In this document: one piece after another, positions 1 to 7,778 of the stretch
Numbering within the stretch: position 1 is the first letter of the stretch
How the letters are laid out: each line of letters starts with the position of its first letter
DNA from: an uncultured Steroidobacter sp.
GTDB lineage: Bacteria; Pseudomonadota; Gammaproteobacteria; Steroidobacterales; Steroidobacteraceae
DNA: 12,965 bases
Assembly (NCBI RefSeq): GCF_937958065.1
Contig: NZ_CALFXI010000121.1
Location: 1 to 12,965, forward strand
Reading direction: 5' to 3'
Notes under the pieces: generated by a model
Seen by the model: the letters and a program-made list of their open reading frames with translations, nothing else
What the model was told of the DNA's origin: nothing
Database searches by the model: none
Made by a program: the position numbers and the translations under genes

Positions 1-51
1 TACGCCAGAAGCCAAAAGTCAGCCTGACAAGGCGACCTTCACGCACCGCTT
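1..51. mobile_element. possible foreign DNA at left edge that truncates the POT transporter
   Basis: The minus-strand POT transporter reads normally until a phenylalanine-alanine-glycine at about 52-60, and then runs into ten residues (KRCVKVALSG) unlike any transporter membrane segment before a stop at 19-21. No other frame restores a transporter sequence in the remaining bases. The simplest explanation is a junction with an insertion sequence or a rearrangement near 50-55. I see no recognisable terminal repeat in the 50 bases available, and they do not match the candidate element at the right edge, so the nature of this DNA is unknown. Confidence 0.3.
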
Positions 52-840
52 ACCGGCGAAGCACAGGTAAACGGCAAGCATGGCGGCGGCGAACCGCGAA
101 ATCCGGCCGTGCGGCTTGTCCTCCTGCAGGGAACGTTCGCGCTGTGCCTCAGCGCTCGAGGTACGGGCTGGCCGGTCAGGAGTGCCCGCCAGCAATCTCA
201 GGTATATCGCCAAGCCGGCTGCGACGATGCCGATCGCGGTGGCCAGCGCGTACCGCCAGCCGCTCGTCAGCGCCACCGCCCCCATCGCTAACGGGCCGCA
301 AATCACGCCTGCATTGAGGAATGCCAGGTAGTAGGAATAGCCGCGGCGACGCAGGTTCTCGTCCGCGAACAGCTCCCCGAACTGCACCGAAAGGTTGCTT
401 TTCAGAAGTCCCGTTCCTGCTGCGAACAGCAGCAGGCCGAGCAGGAAGCCTTGCAACGAGATCATCAGCAGGAGCCCCGTGATCACGCACGCGCCGCCTG
501 TCAGCACCGAAGCGCGTCGCCCGATCAGCAAGTCGCCCAGTAAGCCGCCTGCCGGGATGCACAGATAGACGAGCGCGCTCGAGAAGCCGTAGATCAGCGA
601 AGCGAACCTCACCGCGTGCTGCTCGGCTTCCTGTCCGACGATCCGCTCGAGCCATGAAAGGCCGGCGACGTTCGCGTCAGGCAGCAGCACGGTGCTGATC
701 AGCAGCAGCGTGAGCATCGACTTGACGCCGGCGAAGGCGAAACGTTCGCTGAGTTCGGTCAGCCCCAGCCCGACGACCAGCGTTCCGACCCGCGAAGCGG
801 ATGAAGGCTCGCCCGTGTCTAACTGCTCCCGACTCTGCAT
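19..840 (-). CDS. POT/PTR2-family proton-coupled transporter, C-terminally truncated
   Basis: Proton-dependent oligopeptide (POT) transporters are inner-membrane carriers that couple di/tripeptide or related uptake to proton entry. The first transmembrane helix carries the ExxER proton-coupling motif (E29, E32, R33), and a second POT signature, GTGLLKSN with K147, lies in the fourth-helix region. About six hydrophobic segments follow in order, with a loop motif GDLLIGRR near residues 102-109. Family members are usually about 450-500 residues with 12-14 helices; this one has only 273, so half the protein is missing and it is probably non-functional. The start at 840 is preferred over longer in-frame extensions because those would run antisense through pncB, and a GGAG lies a suitable distance upstream. 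It is divergent from pncB. The substrate cannot be told from sequence. Confidence 0.75.
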   Translation of the reverse strand: MQSREQLDTGEPSSASRVGTLVVGLGLTELSERFAFAGVKSMLTLLLISTVLLPDANVAGLSWLERIVGQEAEQHAVRFASLIYGFSSALVYLCIPAGGLLGDLLIGRRASVLTGGACVITGLLLMISLQGFLLGLLLFAAGTGLLKSNLSVQFGELFADENLRRRGYSYYLAFLNAGVICGPLAMGAVALTSGWRYALATAIGIVAAGLAIYLRLLAGTPDRPARTSSAEAQRERSLQEDKPHGRISRFAAAMLAVYLCFAGKRCVKVALSG

Positions 841-858
841 GGCACGCGCTCCGTCTCG

Positions 859-870
859 CGGTCTATGCCG
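859..870. promoter_or_regulatory. weak fifth candidate PhnR operator (CGGTCTATGCCG)
   Basis: This perfect-ended but degenerate palindrome keeps the inner GGTNTA...CC core of the four stronger operators in the window, but its outer T/A pair is changed to C/G. It lies 18 bp upstream of the truncated POT transporter start, a spacing like that of the operator before the phosphoesterase. It may be a decayed member of the regulon or a chance match. Confidence 0.2.
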
Positions 871-1011
871 TGGCTTTGGTAACAGCGTGATGACGGGCGA
901 CAGGCAGCAGGACCCACGACAGGCCGCCACAATCATGGCGCCGCTCTCAGCGGAAACGGCGCCCGACTCTATGACCATGCCCTCCAACCCATCACCGGCT
1001 AAGGATCGACC

Positions 1012-2316
1012 ATGCCTGTCACCGATATTGCGACTCGGGTTTACAACCACGGCTGGCGGCTCGATCCGGTCGTGCGCAGCCTGCTCGACACCGATTTCTA
1101 CAAGCTGCTGATGCTGCAGATGATCCGGCACCTGCATCCGGACGTGCAGGCGACCTTCTCGCTGATCAATCGCAGCGAGGCGATACGATTGGCGGACGTG
1201 ATCGAGGAGGCCGAGCTGCGCGAACAGCTCGACCATGCGCGCACAATCCGTTTCTCGAAGAAGGAGCTGATCTGGCTTGCCGGCAACAGCTTCTACGGCA
1301 AGCAACGCATGTTCGCGCCCGACTTCATCGAATGGCTCGCCGATTTCCAGCTGCCCGACTATGAGCTGCGCACCGTCGATGGCCAGTTCGAGCTATGCTT
1401 CGATGGGCCGTGGACGCACACGACCATGTGGGAGATCCCGGCGCTCGCCATCGTCAACGAGCTGCGTTCGCGCGCCGCGCTCAAGGGCAAGGACCGCTTC
1501 GAGCTCGACGTGCTCTACGCCCGGGCCAAGGCCAAGCTCTGGGAAAAGGTCGAGCGGCTACGCCGGCTGCCCGACCTCGTCATTTCGGACTTCGGCACCC
1601 GCCGCCGCCACAGTTTCCTGTGGCAACGCTGGTGCGTCGAAGCGCTCAAGGAGGGGCTGGGGCCCCGCTTCATCGGCAGCTCGAACGTGCTGCTCGCGAT
1701 GGACAACGATCTCGAGGCGATCGGCACCAATGCGCACGAGCTGCCGATGGTGCTGGCCGCGCTCGCGGATGACGATGCCGGGGTGGCGGCCGCGCCTTAC
1801 CGGGTTCTGGAGGAATGGCGGGCGCATTATGACGGCAACCTGCTGATCGCTCTTCCCGACGCCTTCGGCACCACCGCCTTCCTCCGCAACGCTCCGGACT
1901 GGCTCGCCGACTGGACCGGTTTCCGCCGCGACTCGATGCCCCCCCTTGAGGGCGGCGAGCAGATCATGGCCTGGTGGGAGGCGCGCGGCCGCGACCCCCG
2001 CACCAAGCTGCTGATCTTCTCCGACGGGATGGATGTCGACAGCATCGAAGCGACGTATCGGCATTTCCAGGGCCGCGTGCGGATGAGCTTCGGCTGGGGC
2101 ACCAACCTCACCAACGACTTCCGCGGCTGCGACCCCTCTGGAGGGCACGGGCTGGAGCCGATCTCGCTCGTCGCCAAGGTGACGAGCGCCAACGGGCGCC
2201 CTGCCGTGAAGCTTTCGGACAATCCGTCGAAGGCAACCGGTGAACCCGCCGAGATCGAGCGCTACCTGCGGATCTTCGGACAAGACGGCCGAATGCAGCA
2301 GGCGGTTGCAGTTTGA
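1012..2316 (+). CDS. pncB: nicotinate phosphoribosyltransferase
   Basis: This cytosolic enzyme joins nicotinate to phosphoribosyl pyrophosphate, with ATP hydrolysis, to give nicotinate mononucleotide: the entry step of the Preiss-Handler NAD salvage pathway. The 434-residue length fits the PncB family. Visible hallmarks are the N-terminal LLDTDFYKLLMLQ segment (residues about 25-37), the SDFGTRRRHS stretch in the middle, and GTNAHE, whose histidine (H242) corresponds to the histidine phosphorylated during catalysis. A C-terminal glycine-rich FGWGTNLTND segment and the KLSDNPSKATG motif complete the barrel. The ATG at 1012 has an AAGGA about eight bases upstream. It is divergent from the truncated POT gene and separated by 126 bp from the next gene, which has its own operator, so it is probably not part of the phosphonate regulon. 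The gene looks intact. Confidence 0.96.
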   Translation: MPVTDIATRVYNHGWRLDPVVRSLLDTDFYKLLMLQMIRHLHPDVQATFSLINRSEAIRLADVIEEAELREQLDHARTIRFSKKELIWLAGNSFYGKQRMFAPDFIEWLADFQLPDYELRTVDGQFELCFDGPWTHTTMWEIPALAIVNELRSRAALKGKDRFELDVLYARAKAKLWEKVERLRRLPDLVISDFGTRRRHSFLWQRWCVEALKEGLGPRFIGSSNVLLAMDNDLEAIGTNAHELPMVLAALADDDAGVAAAPYRVLEEWRAHYDGNLLIALPDAFGTTAFLRNAPDWLADWTGFRRDSMPPLEGGEQIMAWWEARGRDPRTKLLIFSDGMDVDSIEATYRHFQGRVRMSFGWGTNLTNDFRGCDPSGGHGLEPISLVAKVTSANGRPAVKLSDNPSKATGEPAEIERYLRIFGQDGRMQQAVAV

Positions 2317-2401
2317 TCCGAGCGCACCGGGATAGGATGGCACTGGCTCGCGGCCATCCCCATCGAGACTGGTCCGCAGCGTAACCAAACTGACTTAGAT
2401 C

Positions 2402-2413
2402 TGGTCCATACCA
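2402..2413. promoter_or_regulatory. candidate PhnR operator A (TGGTCCATACCA)
   Basis: An inverted repeat TGGT-N4-ACCA lies 29 bp upstream of the chosen start of the DUF5690 transporter. Read on the other strand it is TGGTATGGACCA, one base from the operator TGGTATAGACCA that I recall for the GntR/UTRA repressor PhnF. Three sister sites occur before the other genes of the locus. Its closeness to the start suggests it overlaps the promoter and represses by blocking polymerase. Confidence 0.7.
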
Positions 2414-2442
2414 GTCATGTGTTCAGGTCATGGTGGATCGCT

Positions 2443-3741
2443 GTGTTCGAACGTTCTGCGACGGCTTCACGGCCGGCAGCGACGTCGCTTGCCGTAGGCG
2501 CTCTGGCGGCATTCTGCGCCTATTTTTCGATGTACGCGTTTCGCAAGCCGTTCGCCACGGCGACATTCGCCGATCAGCCGCTTTGGCTTTTCGACCTCGA
2601 TTACAAGACGGTTCTGCTGATCGCACAGGTGCTGGGCTATGCGCTGTCGAAGCTGATCGGCATTCGCGTCATTGCCGAGTTCGGGCAGTCCGGCCGCGCC
2701 AGGGCCATCTTGTCGTTGATCGGTATCGCCTGGGTGGCGCTGGTGCTGTTCGGTGCCGTGCCTGCTCCCTGGAACATCGCGTTCCTGTTTCTGAACGGTC
2801 TGCCGCTGGGCATGATCTGGGGGCTGGTATTCAGCTACGTCGAGGGGCGTCGGGCATCCGAGGCGATGGGGGCTCTGCTCTGCGCCAGCTTCATCCTTTC
2901 GTCGGGCGTGGTCAAATCGGTCGCGATGCTGGTGATGAGCTGGGGCGTCAGCGAGTACTGGATGCCGGCAGTGACCGGGGCGCTGTTCGTTCCGCTGCTG
3001 CTGCTGTCGCTCGGGCTGCTCGAGCGGCTGCCTCCGCCGGACGCGCAGGACGTGGCGGAACGCACCGCACGCGTGCCGATGCTGAGCGGGGCGCGGATGG
3101 CCTTCCTGCGCAACCATGGCATGGCGATGCTGTTTCTGGTTTCCGGCTATGTCCTGCTGACGGCGATCCGCGATTTCAGGGACAACTTCGCCGCGGAATT
3201 ATGGGCCGCCATGGGATATGGCGGCGTCGCTTCGGTCTTCTCCGCCAGCGAGTTGCCGGTGGCAGCCGTCGCGCTGGCCGCGCTCGGCGCCTTGATGCTC
3301 ATCCGCGACAACATGCGTGCGCTGCTGGCGATGCACGCCATCATCTTCGCCGGTGCCGCCCTTCTCGGCCTTTCGACGCTTGCCTTCCAGATGGGGCTAT
3401 TGACGCCGCTCCCGTACATGATCCTGACCGGGGCAGGCCTCTATTTCGCTTACACGCCGTTCAACGCCATGCTGTTCGACCGGATGATCGCGGCCATCGG
3501 ACACGCGGGCAACGCCGGTTTCCTGATCTACATTGCCGACAGTTCCGGTTATGCCGGCAGCGTCGCGCTGCTGCTCTATCGCAGCCTTGCCGCCCCGGCG
3601 ATGGACTGGCTCTCGTTCTACATGAATTGCGCCTATCTCGCTTCCGCCGTGGTGGCGGCCTTGACGCTCTGCTCGGCGGCCTGGTTCCATTTTCATGTCG
3701 GAAGGATCCATGCCCGTCCGGCGGCAGCCGGACCGTGCTGA
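2443..3741 (+). CDS. DUF5690-family MFS transporter, likely phosphonate/organophosphate importer
   Basis: A 432-residue polytopic membrane protein with about twelve hydrophobic segments, which I recognise as the DUF5690 branch of the major facilitator superfamily. The first helix contains AYFSMYAFRKPF with R34-K35, and the seventh-helix region contains LLTAIRDFRDNF with R243. These positions resemble the two phosphate-binding arginines of the glycerol-3-phosphate antiporter GlpT (R45, R269), so a substrate with a phosphate-like group is plausible; this is inference. The context supports import of a phosphonate: an operator shared with phnZ, the receptor and the phosphoesterase, and a convergent phnR. 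The GTG at 2443 is chosen because a GGTGGA lies about seven bases upstream and its N-terminus begins a few residues before the conserved SRPAATSL stretch. A GTG at 2419 is in frame but lies only 5 bp from the operator. Confidence 0.85.
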   Translation: MFERSATASRPAATSLAVGALAAFCAYFSMYAFRKPFATATFADQPLWLFDLDYKTVLLIAQVLGYALSKLIGIRVIAEFGQSGRARAILSLIGIAWVALVLFGAVPAPWNIAFLFLNGLPLGMIWGLVFSYVEGRRASEAMGALLCASFILSSGVVKSVAMLVMSWGVSEYWMPAVTGALFVPLLLLSLGLLERLPPPDAQDVAERTARVPMLSGARMAFLRNHGMAMLFLVSGYVLLTAIRDFRDNFAAELWAAMGYGGVASVFSASELPVAAVALAALGALMLIRDNMRALLAMHAIIFAGAALLGLSTLAFQMGLLTPLPYMILTGAGLYFAYTPFNAMLFDRMIAAIGHAGNAGFLIYIADSSGYAGSVALLLYRSLAAPAMDWLSFYMNCAYLASAVVAALTLCSAAWFHFHVGRIHARPAAAGPC

Positions 3742-3809
3742 CCGGCGCCGCGGCTCTTCAGATCGACGTGCCGGTTTCGCTGCCGCTCTGACGGCTGCGT
3801 GCATCGATC

Positions 3810-4586
3810 TCAGGGGAGGGTCGCTTCTCCGCGCACTTTCAGATCGACATGGACGCGAATGGCATCGTGACGCCAGTATTCCTGATCGTACTCGACCACG
3901 CGGCCGTGTTGGTCGAAACTGGTGCGCACGACCAGCAGGCCCGCGGTTCCAGGCTTTGCGCCGAGCGCTTCGGCCGCATCCTTCACCAGCGCGCAAGGGC
4001 GCATGTCGACACGGTTGCGCGCGACGGTCACGCCATATTCGTTCTTCAGGATCTGGGTCAGCGAATCGTCGAGCGAATGATCGAGCAGGTTCGGCGCCAG
4101 GGCCGGATCGACAGTGATGCGCTCGACCAGGACCGAGCGGCCATCGATGGTGCGCTTGCGGTCGATCACATACAAGGGGGCGCCGGGCGCCACGCGAAAT
4201 ATGTCGGCGAGCGCCGCCGTCGCAGGCAAGGTCGATTTTGCCAATGTGATCGTCGCCGGCACGCGCCCCTGTTCCGTCACATAGGCCATGAAGCCGGCCC
4301 ATCGTGTGGGATCGTATGTGATCGCGGGCGGGGAGACGTACCATCCGGATCGGTCGCGCCGGTAGATCAGTCCTTCCGCCTCGAGCTGCGAGAGAGCCTG
4401 CCGGATGGTTCCGCGCGCGAAGCCGGCGCTGGTCTGGAGCTGCCTTTCGGAAGGCAGGCGGGAACCGGCCGCAAGCTTGCCGACCTCGATGTTGAACGCG
4501 ATCTGATCCCGCAGCGCCAGATATTGCGGGCCGTCCGCGTCGCTCGGCCTGTTTCCCCAGGCGGGCAAGTCGGCAGGTGGTCGCAT
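3810..4586 (-). CDS. phnR: PhnR-like GntR-family repressor with UTRA domain
   Basis: A cytosolic one-component regulator of 258 residues. Residues about 20-85 form the GntR winged helix (QYLALRDQI, RLPSERQL, then the recognition region ARGTIRQALSQLEAEGLI and the wing SGWYV). Residues about 110-250 form a UTRA ligand-binding domain ending in VEYDQEYWRHDAIRVHVDL. The SGWYVSPPAITYDPTRWAGF linker resembles the phosphonate-utilisation regulator PhnR, and the operators around it match the PhnF/HutC type. It probably represses the locus and is relieved by a phosphonate or a pathway intermediate. It lies 85 bp behind the TonB receptor on the same strand, with no operator of its own visible, so co-transcription and autoregulation through the receptor operator are likely. 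It is convergent with the DUF5690 gene. The ATG at 4586 is the only sensible start, though its ribosome binding site is weak. Confidence 0.88.
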   Translation of the reverse strand: MRPPADLPAWGNRPSDADGPQYLALRDQIAFNIEVGKLAAGSRLPSERQLQTSAGFARGTIRQALSQLEAEGLIYRRDRSGWYVSPPAITYDPTRWAGFMAYVTEQGRVPATITLAKSTLPATAALADIFRVAPGAPLYVIDRKRTIDGRSVLVERITVDPALAPNLLDHSLDDSLTQILKNEYGVTVARNRVDMRPCALVKDAAEALGAKPGTAGLLVVRTSFDQHGRVVEYDQEYWRHDAIRVHVDLKVRGEATLP

Positions 4587-4633
4587 GCCTCAGCTTTGCA
4601 GTCGGCGTCCGGACCGGTCAAGCGGCAGCAGTG

Positions 4634-4662
4634 GGCCGCCGCCCGCCCGGCGGACAGCGGCC
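4634..4662. other. GC-rich hairpin between receptor gene and phnR
   Basis: GGCCGC at 4634-4639 pairs with GCGGCC at 4657-4662, and further pairs (CCG/CGG) are possible inside. It sits just after the receptor stop codon (4672) and before phnR. There is no T-run, so it is not a classical terminator; it could weaken read-through or protect the receptor message end, lowering repressor output. GC-rich DNA makes such repeats by chance fairly often. Confidence 0.3.
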
Positions 4663-4671
4663 TGCACCCGC

Positions 4672-7485
4672 TTAGAAGACGTAGCTGGCGCGCAGCAGGA
4701 ACGTGCGGCCGGGTTCCATGTAATCCTTCATGTAGGACGGGTTGTCGCCCTTGGTGGTGTAATACTTCCAGCCGCCAAGAATGTTCGCGACATCGAAATC
4801 GACCGCGAATTGCTCCGTCAGGTGGAAGCGCGAATGGAAGTCGAGGCTCTTGTTGGGCCTGACCCATTTGTCGACCGCGTTGTCGCGCAGGTCCTCGATG
4901 AATTTACCGCGGTAGTTGTAGGACAGCTTCGCCTCTACCCCGTACTTCTGAAAGGTGATCGCCGCGTTGTACAGGAGGTGCGGCGTGTTGATTAGGCGGA
5001 TGGGGCGGCCTTGGCGATAGGGTAGGCCCGTTTCGGCGCTGCTATGCTGCACGGTCACGTTGCCTTCGATCCCGAAGCCATCGAAAGGTTCGGCAAGGCC
5101 CTGCAGGGACTTGATGAGATTGAGCTCGACGCCGTATACCTCGGCCGTTTCACCGTTCTGCGGCTGAGTGATCTCGATCGACCCGTTCTGCGTCGTGGCC
5201 GGCACCTCGCTGCCGTTGGTGAAGATGAAGTTGCGGATACGCTTGTAGTAGGCAGTCGCGGAGATCATGCTCGACGGATCGGGATAGTATTCCGCCGAGA
5301 GGTCGAGGTTCAGCGCCCGGGCGGCCTTGAGGTCGGGATTGCCGCGGCTGATCGCGATGATCTCTCCCGTTCCAGGCTCGCGGGTCACGGTCTGGCCTGC
5401 CGAGATATAGCCGTACTCCGGAGGCGAGTAGCCGGTCCAGATTGCGGCGCGAACCGCGTGCCGGGGCGACGGGCGCCAGATCGCGGTGACGCTGGGCAGG
5501 AACACGGTATAGCCGCGATCCGTCGTGTCGAACCCGCTGTTGTCGCCGTCGTCCGACCAGAACCTGTTATGGGTCTCGCGCCGTTCGGCGCGCGCGCCGG
5601 CGATGACCCGCAGCGTGTCGAGGTCGAAGCTGGCGAGCGCATAGGCGGCATAGACCTTTTCGGTCGATTCCTTGTCGTCCGCCAGCTGGTCCGTATCGTC
5701 CGGATCCGTCGGATTGGCCTGCTCGGCCGCCCTGATCGCGGCGATGACCGCCTGTCGGCTGAACACATCGCCGTAGTAGTATTCGCCGCCCAGCATGCTG
5801 GTGACTTCCTTCTCGACCAGGCCGGACTCCTCGAGATTGAGGCCGTCGAGCGGCGTTCCAGCGAAGTCTCCGTCGTAGAGCAGCGTGTAGTCGAACTGGC
5901 GTTCCGACCGCATGAACTTGGCGCCGGCCTTCACATAGTCGAGCACGCCGCCGACGTCGTATCGCGCATCCAGCTTGAGCGCGATGCGATCGTCGGTCTG
6001 CTTCTCCCGCTCGTGTGAAGCGCCGTCGAAGAGCAGCAACGAGGAATCGGTTTCGACGAACCGGGCATAGGCAGGCAGGCCGGCTTTGGGAAAGCGCGGA
6101 TCGCTCGATACCCAATCGATGCCGGTCGCGTTGAGCGGCCATGTGCATTTGTCGCAATCATAGCTGATCGAATAGCTGTCGGGCGTGCTGCGTTCGCCGC
6201 CCGAGTAGCTGGCATCGTAGTCGAGCGTCAGCCGGCCGAACCGGCTGCTGCCGCCGCCGTTGATGGTGTACAGCGTCTGATCGAGGTTGATCGTGTCGAG
6301 ATTGCGCGCAAACTGGAACTGCTTGGGGTTCCAGACACCCGAACGGCCGTTCAGCGACCAGTAGCCGCTGGAGCCGGCATCGGCGTCGGTGATGATCCCG
6401 TCGCCGTCGCGGTCGACGATCTGCGCCGTGGTGTAGCCGTAGATCTTGCCCTTCGTCGGATCCTCGCCGACGATCATCGCTTCCGGCTGGGCGAGGCTTC
6501 GGTCTTCGACGTCCACTTGCGTCAGGCGCGGCGTGGGGCGGTTGCGATAGTCCGTCAGGTCGTTGGTGCCGCGCTGCTCCTGGCGCGAGTACTGGCCGCG
6601 CAAGTAGAGCTGCGTGGCATCGCCGCGATAGTCGAGCGAGACGTTCCCGCCGTAACGGGTCTGCTTCAGCCGCCGGTAGTCGAGGTCGATGCCCGGCAGA
6701 TGCATGTTGCTTTCGTCGATCGGTTCCTCGGCATCCTTGCGCCAGTTGTAGGGTTCCCACTCGCCGTCGTTTTCGGTTTCCTGGCCGTTCCCGTGCGACA
6801 CGCCGTAGTTGGCCGATACGAAGATGCCGAACCGATCGTCGCCGGTGCGCATGCCGACGTCGCCCTGGATCTGGTAGCTGCCGGCCTTCTCGCCGGCGTC
6901 CTCGGCCTGCTGGTTGATGCCGGCGGAACCGTAGAGCCGAACGATGGTGGAATCCTGGAAATCGAAAGCCGTCGGCGTGCGAAAGTTGATCGAGCCGCCG
7001 ATCGCGTCACCGTCCTGATCGGGCGTCAACGTTTTGGTGACACGCACTTCGGCGAGCCCGTTGGGCGGGAGGACCGTCAGCGAAACGTCCCGGCTGCTCG
7101 GGTCCGTCTGGGCGACGCGCACGCCGTTGATCGACACCGCATTGTAGGTGCCCGAAAGGCCGCGAACCGCCACATACTCGCCTTCGCCGGTATCCTGATT
7201 GACGACTACCGAGATGCCCGGAATGCGGGCGAGCGAGTCGGCGACGTTGGCATCGGGCAGTTTGCCGAGATCGTCCGCCGAAACGATGTCGACGACATTC
7301 TCCGCGGTCCGCTTGTTCTCGATGGACGTTACCGTGCTCAGTCTCTGGCCGGTCACGACGATGGCTTCGTCGGAAGCGGCGTCTTCGGCGTAGGCCACCG
7401 CCGGCATAGAGGCGGCGGCGATCACCGCACAGGACGCGGACAGGCGGAATGTCGAGCGCGATGTCTTTCGTAGGAAGCTGGCCAT
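4672..7485 (-). CDS. TonB-dependent outer-membrane receptor
   Basis: An outer-membrane active transporter of 937 residues, energised by TonB-ExbB-ExbD. A signal peptide ends near AYA/ED (residue 33), followed by a TonB-box-like EAIVVTGQR (about 40-48). The plug domain spans about 55-180, with DLGKLPDANVADSLARIPGI and VAVRGLSGTYNAVSINGVRV. The remainder is beta-barrel, with the C-terminal GNPDLKAARALNLDLSAEY region and a terminal aromatic residue (LLRASYVF) as outer-membrane proteins need for assembly. It resembles the large Caulobacter/Xanthomonas/sphingomonad receptors often used for glycans and other bulky nutrients. The ATG at 7485 is preferred to 7512 because it has a GGGGGA six bases upstream and gives a clean signal peptide. 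An operator lies 112 bp upstream and phnR follows. The cargo is inferred from context to be phosphonate-containing. Confidence 0.93.
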   Translation of the reverse strand: MASFLRKTSRSTFRLSASCAVIAAASMPAVAYAEDAASDEAIVVTGQRLSTVTSIENKRTAENVVDIVSADDLGKLPDANVADSLARIPGISVVVNQDTGEGEYVAVRGLSGTYNAVSINGVRVAQTDPSSRDVSLTVLPPNGLAEVRVTKTLTPDQDGDAIGGSINFRTPTAFDFQDSTIVRLYGSAGINQQAEDAGEKAGSYQIQGDVGMRTGDDRFGIFVSANYGVSHGNGQETENDGEWEPYNWRKDAEEPIDESNMHLPGIDLDYRRLKQTRYGGNVSLDYRGDATQLYLRGQYSRQEQRGTNDLTDYRNRPTPRLTQVDVEDRSLAQPEAMIVGEDPTKGKIYGYTTAQIVDRDGDGIITDADAGSSGYWSLNGRSGVWNPKQFQFARNLDTINLDQTLYTINGGGSSRFGRLTLDYDASYSGGERSTPDSYSISYDCDKCTWPLNATGIDWVSSDPRFPKAGLPAYARFVETDSSLLLFDGASHEREKQTDDRIALKLDARYDVGGVLDYVKAGAKFMRSERQFDYTLLYDGDFAGTPLDGLNLEESGLVEKEVTSMLGGEYYYGDVFSRQAVIAAIRAAEQANPTDPDDTDQLADDKESTEKVYAAYALASFDLDTLRVIAGARAERRETHNRFWSDDGDNSGFDTTDRGYTVFLPSVTAIWRPSPRHAVRAAIWTGYSPPEYGYISAGQTVTREPGTGEIIAISRGNPDLKAARALNLDLSAEYYPDPSSMISATAYYKRIRNFIFTNGSEVPATTQNGSIEITQPQNGETAEVYGVELNLIKSLQGLAEPFDGFGIEGNVTVQHSSAETGLPYRQGRPIRLINTPHLLYNAAITFQKYGVEAKLSYNYRGKFIEDLRDNAVDKWVRPNKSLDFHSRFHLTEQFAVDFDVANILGGWKYYTTKGDNPSYMKDYMEPGRTFLLRASYVF

Positions 7486-7597
7486 GATCGGTCCCCCATG
7501 TGTGAAGCTCATGTCTGACCGATGGAATCAAACTGGCGGGAGCGCCCCGCGCCGTGCTTCGCGTGGGCTCGATCCGAATCAGTCCTGTCGGTCAAAT

Positions 7598-7609
7598 TGG
7601 TATAGGCCA
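7598..7609. promoter_or_regulatory. candidate PhnR operator B (TGGTATAGGCCA)
   Basis: This site is identical, on the opposite strand, to operator C before the phosphoesterase and differs by one base from the PhnF operator as I recall it. It lies 112 bp upstream of the receptor start, in a 293-bp gap between phnZ and the receptor gene. It probably controls the receptor-phnR transcript and so the repressor's own level. Confidence 0.72.
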
Positions 7610-7778
7610 GAATGGCGTTACAGGCAGGTGACAGATGCTGCGTTCGCGAAAGATTGCCGAGGCGCCCCGCATGCCCATCGCTCAGGCGCGGCAGGCGCTG
7701 CGCGCCAAAGGAGGAACCGATGGCGTCTGAGCGAGGTTTGCGCGCGTTCCGCGGACAGCCGGCGTGGCCGCTGCGGCG

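Noticed and set aside
937..963. GC inverted repeats before pncB (CCGCT/AGCGG and two GGCGCC copies) as an NAD-linked operator or riboswitch
   Set aside because: Short and GC-only, with no known regulator motif that I recognise; left unassigned.
1558..2388. Long open frame antisense to pncB
   Set aside because: It mirrors the strongly conserved pncB codons, shows no domain pattern, and such shadows are common in GC-rich DNA.
3722..3745. GCCGG/CCGGC repeat at the end of the DUF5690 gene as a terminator
   Set aside because: Five-base stem with a ten-base loop and no T-run; too weak to call.
2430..3791. Long open frame in another phase of the DUF5690 gene
   Set aside because: Arginine- and glycine-rich composition without membrane segments; the overlapping frame has clear MFS features.
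5044..7473. Long plus-strand open frames opposite the TonB receptor
   Set aside because: They are antisense to an intact receptor with signal peptide, plug and barrel; their products are low-complexity and match no family.
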